From Clostridia bacterium (GTDB taxonomy: Bacteria > Bacillota > Clostridia > Christensenellales > UBA1242), in assembly GCA_023228225.1 (NCBI GenBank), contig JALOBO010000008.1, forward strand, positions 1 to 64,000: a stretch of 64,000 nt of DNA. The letters are read 5' to 3'. The position numbers and the translations under genes were made by a program. Of the stretch, positions 56,201-64,000 are shown in pieces. The notes beneath the pieces were generated by a model. The model saw only the letters and a list, made by a program, of their open reading frames with translations, ran no database searches and was not told the origin of the DNA. Numbering within the stretch: the stretch's first letter is position 1; the number at the start of each line of letters is the position of its first letter.

Positions 56201-56463
56201 TCTTTTATTTGTGCATTAGAAAGATTTGCAATAGTTTTTGCACTATCAATAATTTCAATAGTTTTTCTATCAACATTCAATCCTACTAGAATTCTTATTT
56301 TATCAATGTTTTCCATAGAATCATATAATCGATAAAATCCCGATGTCCTAAAATAGCCTACAAGCACATCAAAAAACTGAGTGTTGTTGGTTAAAATCGT
56401 GCTAAACCTTTCATAAAGCGTTCTTTCTGGTTCATTTGTAAAAAATGTTAAATCATTTTTCAT
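53299..56463 (-). CDS. PLD-nuclease/SNF2-type helicase fusion
   Basis: 1054 residues. The N-terminal 200 residues hold a phospholipase D-like half-site: IHAKVYII (H-x-K, near 131) and GSSNFSESGL, as in PLD-type nucleases. Residues about 255-800 are an SF2 helicase of SNF2 style: VVGLGKTYICAML, the DEAH box FIDEAHRFRN near 345, SATPINN and the MQRVGRINRVG motif VI near 745. The last 250 residues are not recognised. It probably tracks or remodels DNA for the coupled restriction protein. It is the first gene of the operon, with its own promoter at 56498-56527. Confidence 0.92.
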   Translation of the reverse strand: MKNDLTFFTNEPERTLYERFSTILTNNTQFFDVLVGYFRTSGFYRLYDSMENIDKIRILVGLNVDRKTIEIIDSAKTIANLSNAQIKESFAKEVTVEFENSEDSKELEVGVRTFIEWLKCGKLEMRMYPKEKIHAKVYIIRKNEQSENYGSVITGSSNFSESGLINNLEFNVELKDSRDVKFALEKFEELWKDSIDISQTFADTISTETWIRDDITPYELYLKTIYGFFEEEINSDKDRSVEDLLPDGFMKLKYQLDAVVQAKRILSTYGGVFISDVVGLGKTYICAMLANSFKNSRKLIICPPVLLDYWEGVMEDFGVSCKVCSLGKLDSLLEDKQNLARYDYVFIDEAHRFRNSKTESFGKLHEICYGKKVVLISATPINNYTSDIENQLYLFQPKHQSNIIPNEPNLEGFFSKLNSKLSKLDKGTTEYAEQLRKNSSIIRDKLLRHVMVRRTRSEIKEYYKDDLAKQGLKFPQLGNPEKIIYSFDKKTNEIFEETIGIIKKLSYARYISASYLKDKTKASNILSAQTFIGGFMKSILVKRLESSFYAFKMTLSRFIKSYQDFIDMANKGNVYISKKVDVYELLDNGDDEKLMDLVADEKVQHFMSDDFKPEFFRDLVSDLTWLKNLSARWDLIINDPKLEQFKKDMIENAILKSGKKIIFTESKETAKYVGDALKEIFGDKVVVFSGESSPYLKKQIEKSFNPKFIDENEDRYDILITTDVFAEGINLHRANKLINYDLPWNPTRIMQRVGRINRVGTIFDRIYVFNFLPTSSTTAQLPLEERIMEKLQAFHDTLGEDYKYLSDDEVVSSHKLYEILTKNSQEDGNAESMNPELEYLALIRKIRDENIDLFEKIKKLPIKSKSSKKSDLISKEAVLTFFRKGTLKSFYISDEDSCNEITFIEAIQFIKAIPSLKKIKIEDNYYKYLEINKKAFDGKLEINNLLFDKNEKTAMTGNDGNIIKTLKAILSCRELTINEIDNINKMIELFENGEIPDSLSKSIIQAKKNAESELEAYHSIYDKIPSRYFDGRKDTYKEKNFKKQIILSSYLREE

Positions 56464-56497
56464 TTGTTATCCTCACTGGTTATAGTATTATTTTTTT

Positions 56498-56527
56498 ATT
56501 ATAGCATAACATTGCTTTAATTGTCCT
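56498..56527 (-). promoter_or_regulatory. Promoter of the restriction-like operon
   Basis: Minus strand: -10 TATAAT (56498-56503), 18-base spacer, -35 AGGACA (56522-56527), a moderate match. Confidence 0.55.
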
Positions 56528-56691
56528 AAAAAATTACAATAACCTTACCTTCGCTTAATCATATTTTTATGATTGTCTGGGCTTTTATAAAATAAAGTAA
56601 CGGGGTGTTTTAATTCTTAAATGCGTGCTAAAATTTAGCTATAAAAATTATTAGAACAAGTATTTTATGTTTCATTTAGCAGGACATTTGC

Positions 56692-57606
56692 CTACAGACT
56701 ATTAAAAAAGTTGGAATCAATAATTTTTTGTAGAATTTCAATGGTTTGACTGTAGCTTATGCCATCATAAATCAGCGATTTTGTAATTGTGTTGTAATCT
56801 GTTTTATAAGTGTTTTCTGCCAATATGTTGTTTAAGATTTGGTTTAAATTCACTCCAGCTTGTGCTGACAAACAAAAACTCAATTCACTTCGGGTTTTTC
56901 TTACATGTTCAATGAGTTGTTTAATGTCTTGATCAAAGGCAATATGAGGGAACAGACAATACAAATCATATAAATGCCTTGAATGCTCTTTAATATCTTT
57001 GGATATATAATAATCTGCTATTGCAAAAACCTTATCAACGAATGTTCTTTTAAGAGCTTGCACTTGCATTGTAAATGGTTTTAAATTGTATTTTACTATT
57101 AAATCAATTTTATGGCTTGCTAGCAGGTAGTCATATATTAAACTTGAAATTTGTTTTTCTTCTGTTGGGTAAGCTTTTACCGAAAGTGAAGTTTCAAGCA
57201 AAACAACTGGCTTTAGTGTTGATACCTGATAAATGCTTGGAACTGCAACGTTAAACTTATTGTATTTCATTCCGCTATTAATTTCTTCATCATTTTCAAT
57301 AGTAAAACCAAGCTCAGATACAACAGCTCTAATAGCATAAGTTAGATCCTTAATAACTCTGTTTGTTAAACCATTATCTGTGTAAAGATTTAGGTCAACA
57401 TCTTCAGAAAACCTATTAATAATCTTATAAGCTTTTGAAAGCGATGTTCCGCCCTTAAAAACTAAGTTGGAAACTTTTTGACTTAGCCTATCTAAAATTA
57501 AGGAAAAATAATAATCCTTTTCTATAATGCCGATTTCTGATATGTTAAAATATTCTGCCGTAGAGATTATCAATTGTTCAAACATTTCTTTATCATTGTG
57601 TAACAT
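56692..57606 (-). CDS. abiEii: AbiEii-type nucleotidyltransferase toxin
   Basis: 304 residues. The family motifs are LVFKGGTSLSKAYKII (about 39-54) and RFSEDVDLNLY (about 57-67), where GGTSLSK and the SEDVDL acidic pair form the nucleotidyltransferase active site. AbiEii is the toxin of the type IV AbiE system and stops growth, causing abortive infection by phage. It overlaps the antitoxin gene by 14 bases, the usual order for this system. TAG stop. Confidence 0.92.
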   Translation of the reverse strand: MLHNDKEMFEQLIISTAEYFNISEIGIIEKDYYFSLILDRLSQKVSNLVFKGGTSLSKAYKIINRFSEDVDLNLYTDNGLTNRVIKDLTYAIRAVVSELGFTIENDEEINSGMKYNKFNVAVPSIYQVSTLKPVVLLETSLSVKAYPTEEKQISSLIYDYLLASHKIDLIVKYNLKPFTMQVQALKRTFVDKVFAIADYYISKDIKEHSRHLYDLYCLFPHIAFDQDIKQLIEHVRKTRSELSFCLSAQAGVNLNQILNNILAENTYKTDYNTITKSLIYDGISYSQTIEILQKIIDSNFFNSL

Positions 57607-58225
57607 AATTCATTACCCCGCTTTTTAATATTTTCTTTAATGCCTTAAACGATTCATATTGAGATGCAATTTCAGTTAATTGCTTCTGATTAATCTTTTC
57701 CGTTTTAATGTAATTAACAAAAAAGTTTTTTTCTTTGTTCAATACACTATCGTCAACTTTTAATATCAATTCTATAAATATAACATACTTTTCGTTTTCT
57801 TTATTAATATCAATACCACTAGGCTTTCGGGCAATTATTTTTGTTTTACCAATAGTGATTTCTCTTTTTATATTAGTTTCTTTATTGGTAATGATTTCAA
57901 TTTTATTTGGAACTTGTGTTGTTAATCCTAATTGGTTGAGAAGCGTTAAACCCGCATAAATACCAAAAACTTCTTTATCATCTTTCAAATACTTTTTTTC
58001 AATAATCTTTATTGGGTTAAGCTTAGAAACACCGTTTTCTGTTTGTTTGGGAATGTAGTAAATACCAGAGTCATATCTTACAATCTCTTTTTTGTTAATA
58101 AAAGGATTAATAATTTTATAAAGATATTTTTCTGAATAGCCATCAAAAACATCTTTTAAGTCATCGGCAAAAAAGGGCTGGTTATAGCCAAACTTATTTA
58201 TCAATTTCATTTTTATGTTTTCCAT
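57593..58225 (-). CDS. abiEi: AbiEi-type antitoxin/repressor
   Basis: 210 residues. The N-terminal winged helix (KLINKFGYNQPFFADDLKDVF, YKIINPFINKKEIVRYDSGIYY) is that of AbiEi, followed by the C-terminal antitoxin domain. It should repress its own operon and neutralise AbiEii. AAAAGGAGG precedes the ATG. Two copies of AGTATACTAA in the promoter region are likely operator half sites. Confidence 0.9.
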   Translation of the reverse strand: MENIKMKLINKFGYNQPFFADDLKDVFDGYSEKYLYKIINPFINKKEIVRYDSGIYYIPKQTENGVSKLNPIKIIEKKYLKDDKEVFGIYAGLTLLNQLGLTTQVPNKIEIITNKETNIKREITIGKTKIIARKPSGIDINKENEKYVIFIELILKVDDSVLNKEKNFFVNYIKTEKINQKQLTEIASQYESFKALKKILKSGVMNYVTQ

Positions 58226-58266
58226 ATTAATCCTCCTTTTATATAATTATGCTTAAAAAATTAAAA

Positions 58267-58309
58267 AGTATACTAATTTATATATTTTAAATATAACTCA
58301 GTATACTAA
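58267..58309. promoter_or_regulatory. Probable AbiEi operator repeats
   Basis: The 10-base direct repeat AGTATACTAA occurs at 58267-58276 and 58300-58309, 33 bases apart (three helical turns), each centred on the palindrome AGTATACT. TATACT on the minus strand could also be the -10 box, so binding would block transcription. Confidence 0.6.
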
Positions 58310-58428
58310 CTAATTATAACAATGTCAATACTTTTATCTGCATTAAGCTGTGAAAGATTAGTCGTAACCTATATCTCCGTTGTTGACATAACCAAGTTGC
58401 AATTTTGCAAAAACAGTTCAGTTTGAAC

Positions 58429-58445
58429 GGTTCGCTTCCCGCCAA
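58429..58445. other. tRNA-3'-end-like sequence, candidate right attachment site
   Basis: GGTTCGCTTCCCGCCAA resembles a tRNA T-arm and CCA end but no full tRNA precedes it. The CCGCCAA core is shared with the 3' end of tRNA-Ser (45935-45942), and a tRNA-style terminator follows at once. It may be the right junction of the island; similarity is short. Confidence 0.35.
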
Positions 58446-58446
58446 T

Positions 58447-58482
58447 AAAAGCCCTAAATTCCTAGTGAATAGGGCTTTTTTT
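58447..58482 (+). terminator. Terminator
   Basis: 10-base stem AAAAGCCCTA / TAGGGCTTTT with a 13-base loop and further T. Confidence 0.8.
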
Positions 58483-58521
58483 ATTTTAAAAAATGACGGT
58501 ACTTTTTATAAGAAAAAACCC

Positions 58522-58599
58522 TTGTCTACCAAATAGTTTTTAAAAACTTCGAAAAAGCCTGAAATATAGCGGTGTTTAGCGATTACGATTGTCTACCAA
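58522..58599. repeat. Direct repeat TTGTCTACCAA near the integrase remnant
   Basis: An 11-base perfect repeat at 58522-58532 and 58589-58599, next to the 3' end of the tyrosine recombinase fragment. Such pairs are often arm- or core-type sites for tyrosine integrases. Confidence 0.45.
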
Positions 58600-58629
58600 T
58601 TTTTCCAATGAAAAAACAGCTGAAAAAGA

Positions 58630-59085
58630 CTACATCTCTATGTCCATTTTCTTCTTTAAAATTTGTTTTCTTTGTTTAATTAATTCCTCTAACTCTTTGA
58701 GTTCTTCATCCAAATCACTTTCCATATTTTCTTCATATTTAAGCTCAGGAGACACTTGCGATAAATCAAACTCTTGTGTCTTAGTTGTTGATCTATGTGA
58801 GTAAGACTTTACTTTAACTGGAACTATTGATTCCAGTTTTTCTTTTCTATCTTCTTCACTTAACTGATTATCTTCAAGAGTTGTTTTCTTTTTATCACCA
58901 AATACATTGTTGATAGCATTCGCCACTCCTATTTTTGAAGAGTAACTTAAATGTGAATAAATATCTGCTGTTGTGTTATATGTAGAATGCCCAAGCCATT
59001 CTTGTATTTCTTTCATACCAACACCTTTGCTTAAAAGTAAACTTGCACAACTATGTCTTAGTTCATGATAAGTAATTTTAGGCAA
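58630..59085 (-). pseudogene. Tyrosine recombinase, C-terminal fragment
   Basis: Reads ITYHELRHSCASLLL, EWLGHSTYNTTADIYSHLS, giving H-x-x-R, the second His and the catalytic Tyr of phage-type integrases, then an acidic and Lys-rich tail of about 85 residues. Upstream of the TTG at 59085 an in-frame TAA appears four codons away, and the N-terminal catalytic Arg and core-binding domains are missing. The missing part is replaced by the end of the giant surface protein gene, so this is a relic cut by rearrangement. Confidence 0.85.
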
Positions 59086-59108
59086 ATTGTTTTGTTACTA
59101 ACTTCCTT

Positions 59109-62100
59109 TTAATAACCGCCTGAGCCATTTGGTTTATTTGGGTCATTAGGATTATATGGTCTTTGTGGATAATTAGGATTGTTATATGGGTTTTGTGGAT
59201 TAGTCGGTCTTGGTGGAACTGGTCTATTCATAACATTTGTATTTGGAGTATTAGTAGGTGGTGTGTTTGGTGGGGTGTAGGTGTTTTGTGGTTGTGTTGG
59301 TGGATAATATGGATAACTGCTTATTGGAGCTCTTTTCTTTCTTTTTGCAATCACAATTATCAGGATTAGCAATAGAATTGCATTGAGAGTAATCCCACCA
59401 ATAATTAAATACTGTTTAAAATCTTTATTTTCAGTATCCGTTCCAGTCTCACTCGGATTATCTGCGTCAGTCGTTCCACCGCCATTAGGGTCATCTGGAA
59501 TTACCGTTGATTTCGTTTTATATGTTACATTTACTTGCATATTAGAGTTGATTTCTGAAACAGTAAATGAATTATTCTTTACAACTATTTCATTTCCGTT
59601 AATTGTAACTTTATCAACTTCATATCCTTCATTTGGCGATATTGTAAATGTTCTGCTTGACCCTTCGGGAATGTCTGAAATAGAGCCATTGAAGAACACA
59701 CTGCCATTTTGACTATTTGGAATAACGATTGAATATTTATTTATTTCAAATACAACTGAAAGCGTATGTGAAGAATTAACTCCCAAGAATGTATAAGTAT
59801 GAACATCTCCGATATTTACTGTGTCGATAGTTACACTTTTCACATGGTAACCTTCACTTGGAATAAAGTCAAAAGTTTTATTTGTGCCATAGTTAACTAC
59901 GACATTTCCACTTGGAGAGATTGTTCCATTTTGCCCTGCGGATACTGTTATTGTAAATGTTCTTATTGTAGCTTTTGCTACAAGAGAAAGTGGAGTGGCA
60001 GGCATTTCAAATGTATGATTTATTTCACTAAATTTCACTGTGTCGCCTGAAACATTGTTCCAAGAAGTCCAATTATAGCCTTGTGATAGACTCGCTGAAA
60101 TAGAAACACTTGCTCCGTATAAATATGTTCCAGCACCTGCAACGGTTTCAATACCTGTGCCTATTTGTAAAGAAACGGAATACGAATTTCTATTATAATA
60201 AATATTTATAATAGTGTTTCCGTTTGCAGATATACTTGTTTGATTAAAAGGTTGTGACGTAAATCCTGTATAAACTTTTGCTACTGCTTGGGTTTGTGAA
60301 TTAGTTGCACCAGATAAAGTGTTGTCAGTTTCGTATCTCGTATAATATTTAGAATTAAATAATATTGCTCCTTCGGAACTTAATGCTTCTTGCCAATGAT
60401 TTACAGTGTAACTAATATTATCTATTGGACCAAAAACTGCTGTAATAGTATGATTATCGGAAATATTTGAGAATGTGTAAGTTGTCAAATCTCCTTCGGT
60501 AATATCAAGAGAGTCTACAATCAATTTATTGATTTGGTATCCTAAATCTGCCGTAATTGTAAATATTGCATTAGTTCCATAATTATAGCTTGCCAATGCT
60601 TGACTTATGCTTCCGTTAGAAGCTTGTGCAACTGTAATGGTATAAGTATTTATCGCAAAACTAACTGCGATAGTATGATGAGTTGTTACGTTAGCGAATT
60701 CATAGCCATTCGTAATCGCATTTGAAAGTGCTGTTCCAGTTAAAGCAATGCCGTCAACTAAAATTGTTTCTACATGATAGCCAGTATTTGGAGAAAATGT
60801 AAATTTTTTATCTCTATTTTCTTCCACTACTACACTTCCAGTTGGCGAGATTGAGCCATTTAAACCGGTAGAGGCTGTTATTGTATATGTTCCTGCTGCA
60901 CTATTAACAGTTACAGTGCAAATATTTGAATAATCAGTTGTTCCGTCCCAGTTAATCATTTTAACAAAATACTTATTAACTCCTGAAATTGAAGTATCAA
61001 TGCTTAATGTTTGACTGGTTTCACCAAATATGGCAACGCCATCAGTAATATTATTTGTTAATGTGGTAAACCACTGATATTTAATATCAAATCCGTTAGC
61101 ACCAATTGTAAGTGAGCATTCGTCACTTATGTTTTTTGTTATAGATTGTTGTAAATCGCTTGTAATTTCAAATTCGTCAATGGCAACAAATGTTTTGCTG
61201 TTATCAGTCGCGTATGTTTCAGCCATTGTCCCTGAATAACCGTAAATTGTAGCTGAACTTGTTATAGGAGTCTGAAAAATTGTTGTTAAATTCTTCCCGA
61301 TGACGATTTTAGTCATTGTTGAAGGGAATAAAGCAGTTCCCATAGTTTCAATTTTAGGAAGATAAAATGTTGTCAATTTATTACAAGAAGAAAATACTGA
61401 ACCTGTGATAACTCCCGTTCCATGGACTGTTCCTAAAACTTTTATGTTTAATGTATCTATGTAACTTAATTTGCTATCGTAAGTGAAAGAAGCCCACCCA
61501 ACACTCTCTAAGTTAGGGCAAATAACTGTTGTCAAATTATAACATTCATAAAATGAGCAATCTTCAAGAGTTTTTGCAAACGGAATATTTACAGAAGTCA
61601 ATGCTTCACAACCATTGAAAGCATAAGTAGGTATGTTTTCTACCAAAGGCATATATATAGTTTTTAATGATTCGCAACCATAAAAACTATGAGAGCCAAT
61701 TGATGTAACATAATCAAGAGTTATAGACTCTAAATTTGAACACTCATAAAAACTTTGATTTCCGATTGTTTTAATTGTATCTGGTAAAATAATACCGGTT
61801 ATTAAACAACATTGATAAAATGCTTGGTCACCTATTTTTGATATTGTCATTCCATTATATGATGACGGAATAATTATATTTCCAGTTGTATAACTATCAA
61901 CAAATGAAATCAACAATTCAATTTTTCCTTGATTTTCATAGGTATTGTAATAGAAATGTTCTAAGTTATTAAAAATTCCTCTAAAAGTAATATTTAAATT
62001 ATCAGCATAATCTTTTGCGGCAGTTTCAATATATCCATAAATAACAAATGTTGGGATTAACAATTCGTCAGAACTATACCCAAAGGCTTCTGTTCCTATG

Positions 62101-64000
62101 TTTGTTATGTTTTGAGAAAATTTTACACTAAGTAATGCCGAACACCCATAGAAAGCTCTTCGTCCAACAGTGGTAACATTTTCTATTTCTATTTCATTTA
62201 GTGATATACAACCATTAAACGCATTTTGTCCAATCGCTTCAATTCTTGATAAATAAACCGTTGTAAGATTTTCACAACCAGCAAATGCCGATTCTTCAAT
62301 TGTTTTCACAAAAGGCAATGATAATGTATTTATCGTCAAACAATTTTCAAAAGCACTAGCACATATTCTTGTAACAGGTAATTCATTTATGTAAGACGGA
62401 ATGACTGTATTGTTAGGTAGTGTTCCATTAAAACCTGTAATGTGTATTTCGCCATTGACAGTGTTGTAAGTAAAATAACTTAAATCCGCAGATAAATCAT
62501 TGTATACATATCCATTTGATACAACAAAGTTTTTTGCAGGTGTTCCACTATAAATATTAAATTCACAGGTTGTAGGAACAGATGTAAAACTAGTATCATT
62601 TATATCTTCCAGACAAGCAGATAATGTTACTGTTGTTAAACCCGTATTGCTTCTAAATGCACCCGCATTGATATAAACAACATTAGGAATATTTACAGTT
62701 CTTAAATTAACATTGCTACTAAAAGAATTTCTTCCGATGTATCTTAACTTTGGAGCAAAAAGCTCTGCAAATCTACAATCATCGAAAGCCCAGTCGCCAG
62801 TCTCTTGTATTTCTGGTATGTTTAATGTGGTAAGTGCGTTACATATCCTAAAAGCCATTGACCCTACTTTTTGAACTTTTGGCATATCAACAGTATGTAA
62901 GCTCGTGCAATAATAATAGAAACTTCTTGTGCCAACAACAAGAACTTCTGGCATATCAACTGTTAATAGATTTTCGTTTACATAAAAGCTATAATTTCCA
63001 ACATACTTGGCAGATGGAAGATAAACATTTATTAAATCGCACTCTCTAAAAGTATTGGCACATATAATTTCTGCACTTGGTAGGTTTATCGTTGCCAAGT
63101 ATTGGCAATTGAAAAATGCCATATCGCCAATTATTTTTGCATTAGGTAACGAAACGCTAGTTAAATAAGTTGCATTAACATCCTTCATACAAAAACCATA
63201 ATAATCAACTTTTTCCAATTTACTTAAACTAATTGGCCTCATATTTTTGCATTGATAAAAAGCATATTTTCCAATTGTTAATAATTCAGGGAAATAAGCA
63301 TCGGTTGCATATTTAAATGATGAGCAACCATTAAACGCATACATATCAATCAATTTTACATTTGGTCCATAAACTGTTTGTATTGTAGAACAACCTGCAA
63401 AGGCATTTGAGCCTATTGTTTCGACAGTTGAAGGTAGGGTTACAGAAACAACACTTGATGATGTAAAGGCATTTGTTCCAATCTTTGTGATTGTCACATT
63501 GTTAACTACCATGGGAACTGTAACATTTGTTAAAATTCCATTATAACTAGTCAATGTTCCATCTGCGGAAGCAACAAAGGCGCCTTCAATGTCTTGCCCA
63601 TAAAAGCAATATGTCATTTGACTAACTTTACTATATTTTACAACTTCGCCAGCAGATAAAACATACGCTCTTGCCTTTATTCTTTGTGTAGTGTTAACAA
63701 GAATTGGCGAACTATATAATGTTCCATTTGTTGTAGTTGGAACTGTTCCGTCAGTTGTATAATAAATACTTGCACTTGGCTCACTTGATGAAAGCGTTAA
63801 ATTAAATGGCTCAGTGCTATCAGAATTTGTGTTGCTAAATGTCACATCGGCAATTAAGTCAGCATAAGCATATTCCAAATTTACCAATCCTTCGCCATAG
63901 AAAGTATCCCAACCGTCATCGCCAAGATCAACAGTATTCACGTCAAGTAAAGTTTCTAATTCAGTAAGAGTATAGTCCTGTGTTGAGTCTGACATTAAAA
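59109..64000 (-). CDS. Subtilase/LRR/InlB giant surface protein, 5' end beyond window
   Basis: At least 1630 residues; the frame stays open past the window edge. The first visible part (DLGDDGWDTFYGEGLVNLEYA) is the end of an S8 subtilisin domain. Next is a chitobiase-C-like module (IYYTTDGTVPTTT). About 850 residues of BspA-type LRR_5 repeats follow, with many NAF-GCSSL-type units. InlB-type and related beta repeats come after (GYHVETILVDG, GYQINKLIVDS, GYEVDKVTING). One membrane segment (YLIIGGITLNAILLLILIIVIA) and KRKKR stop-transfer lead to a 75-residue Pro/Asn/Tyr-rich cytoplasmic tail. It is probably a cell-surface adhesin with protease activity. Confidence 0.88.
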   Translation of the reverse strand, partial: LMSDSTQDYTLTELETLLDVNTVDLGDDGWDTFYGEGLVNLEYAYADLIADVTFSNTNSDSTEPFNLTLSSSEPSASIYYTTDGTVPTTTNGTLYSSPILVNTTQRIKARAYVLSAGEVVKYSKVSQMTYCFYGQDIEGAFVASADGTLTSYNGILTNVTVPMVVNNVTITKIGTNAFTSSSVVSVTLPSTVETIGSNAFAGCSTIQTVYGPNVKLIDMYAFNGCSSFKYATDAYFPELLTIGKYAFYQCKNMRPISLSKLEKVDYYGFCMKDVNATYLTSVSLPNAKIIGDMAFFNCQYLATINLPSAEIICANTFRECDLINVYLPSAKYVGNYSFYVNENLLTVDMPEVLVVGTRSFYYYCTSLHTVDMPKVQKVGSMAFRICNALTTLNIPEIQETGDWAFDDCRFAELFAPKLRYIGRNSFSSNVNLRTVNIPNVVYINAGAFRSNTGLTTVTLSACLEDINDTSFTSVPTTCEFNIYSGTPAKNFVVSNGYVYNDLSADLSYFTYNTVNGEIHITGFNGTLPNNTVIPSYINELPVTRICASAFENCLTINTLSLPFVKTIEESAFAGCENLTTVYLSRIEAIGQNAFNGCISLNEIEIENVTTVGRRAFYGCSALLSVKFSQNITNIGTEAFGYSSDELLIPTFVIYGYIETAAKDYADNLNITFRGIFNNLEHFYYNTYENQGKIELLISFVDSYTTGNIIIPSSYNGMTISKIGDQAFYQCCLITGIILPDTIKTIGNQSFYECSNLESITLDYVTSIGSHSFYGCESLKTIYMPLVENIPTYAFNGCEALTSVNIPFAKTLEDCSFYECYNLTTVICPNLESVGWASFTYDSKLSYIDTLNIKVLGTVHGTGVITGSVFSSCNKLTTFYLPKIETMGTALFPSTMTKIVIGKNLTTIFQTPITSSATIYGYSGTMAETYATDNSKTFVAIDEFEITSDLQQSITKNISDECSLTIGANGFDIKYQWFTTLTNNITDGVAIFGETSQTLSIDTSISGVNKYFVKMINWDGTTDYSNICTVTVNSAAGTYTITASTGLNGSISPTGSVVVEENRDKKFTFSPNTGYHVETILVDGIALTGTALSNAITNGYEFANVTTHHTIAVSFAINTYTITVAQASNGSISQALASYNYGTNAIFTITADLGYQINKLIVDSLDITEGDLTTYTFSNISDNHTITAVFGPIDNISYTVNHWQEALSSEGAILFNSKYYTRYETDNTLSGATNSQTQAVAKVYTGFTSQPFNQTSISANGNTIINIYYNRNSYSVSLQIGTGIETVAGAGTYLYGASVSISASLSQGYNWTSWNNVSGDTVKFSEINHTFEMPATPLSLVAKATIRTFTITVSAGQNGTISPSGNVVVNYGTNKTFDFIPSEGYHVKSVTIDTVNIGDVHTYTFLGVNSSHTLSVVFEINKYSIVIPNSQNGSVFFNGSISDIPEGSSRTFTISPNEGYEVDKVTINGNEIVVKNNSFTVSEINSNMQVNVTYKTKSTVIPDDPNGGGTTDADNPSETGTDTENKDFKQYLIIGGITLNAILLLILIIVIAKRKKRAPISSYPYYPPTQPQNTYTPPNTPPTNTPNTNVMNRPVPPRPTNPQNPYNNPNYPQRPYNPNDPNKPNGSGGY

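Noticed and set aside
48433..56463. DISARM, BREX or type I restriction system
   Set aside because: The needed partners (DrmB, PglZ/BrxC, or separate HsdR/M/S) are absent; the gene order and fusions differ.
45920..58445. Prophage
   Set aside because: There is a recombinase but no capsid, tail, terminase, lysis or replication genes.
58350..58445. A complete second tRNA gene
   Set aside because: Only a 3'-end-like stretch is present; no acceptor 5' strand, anticodon arm or D arm can be folded.
1..64000. Mycoplasma genetic code (TGA as Trp)
   Set aside because: TGA ends several genes in good context (6769, 45920), and Trp is encoded by TGG.

Overview
The window is AT-rich, gene-dense DNA. It has strong sigma-A-type promoters (TTGACA-17-TATAAT), purine-rich ribosome binding sites, lipoprotein signal peptides and Firmicutes-type housekeeping genes. 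TGA is used as a stop (for example at the ends of the genes at 6769 and 45920), so the code is the standard bacterial one and not the Mycoplasma code. Large surface proteins with GLUG, InlB-type, BIG2 and BspA-like LRR modules suggest an uncultured, host-associated Clostridia-like bacterium. That placement is inference; no species is recognised.

Layout. 1-1660: two Fic genes on the minus strand, the first running off the window and the second broken by a stop codon. 1661-6700: glycyl-tRNA synthetase, a LigD-type phosphoesterase/polymerase with no ligase domain, a HIT protein and a frameshifted MFS transporter. 6769-15797: a four-gene minus-strand operon (SF1 helicase, coiled-coil protein, membrane-anchored InlB/GLUG protein, secreted GLUG protein). 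16108-31323: a repeat-rich lipoprotein, rdgB, ABC-F, gmk, ileS, a BIG2 lipoprotein, an AAC(6')-like acetyltransferase and an RNA uracil-methyltransferase. 31507-34064: an XRE regulator paired with a Rel-like HD/TGS protein that lacks a synthetase domain. 34208-46000: tRNA-Leu, aspS with an apparent leader-peptide attenuator, yigZ, ywlC, cysE, asnS, a flavoprotein, small proteins and a MerR regulator.

45854-58482 looks like a genomic island. A large serine recombinase reads into the 3' end of tRNA-Ser and takes its stop codon from the tRNA gene. Behind it lie a three-gene restriction-like cluster (PLD-SNF2 helicase, nuclease-methyltransferase, unknown 361-residue protein) and an AbiE toxin-antitoxin pair. 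Beyond it are a truncated tyrosine recombinase and the C-terminal 1630 residues of a giant subtilase/LRR/InlB surface protein that runs off the right edge.

The most notable signals are: (1) the aspS leader, a 17-codon peptide with ten consecutive Asn/Asp/Tyr/His codons ahead of a terminator with a plausible antiterminator; (2) the restriction-like cluster; (3) the helicase-GLUG operon; (4) the nonsense codon lying exactly on the predicted inhibitory glutamate of the second Fic gene; and (5) a lipoprotein built of about ten GR-x-LT-x-x-E repeats. All functional calls are from reading the sequence; no database search was run.
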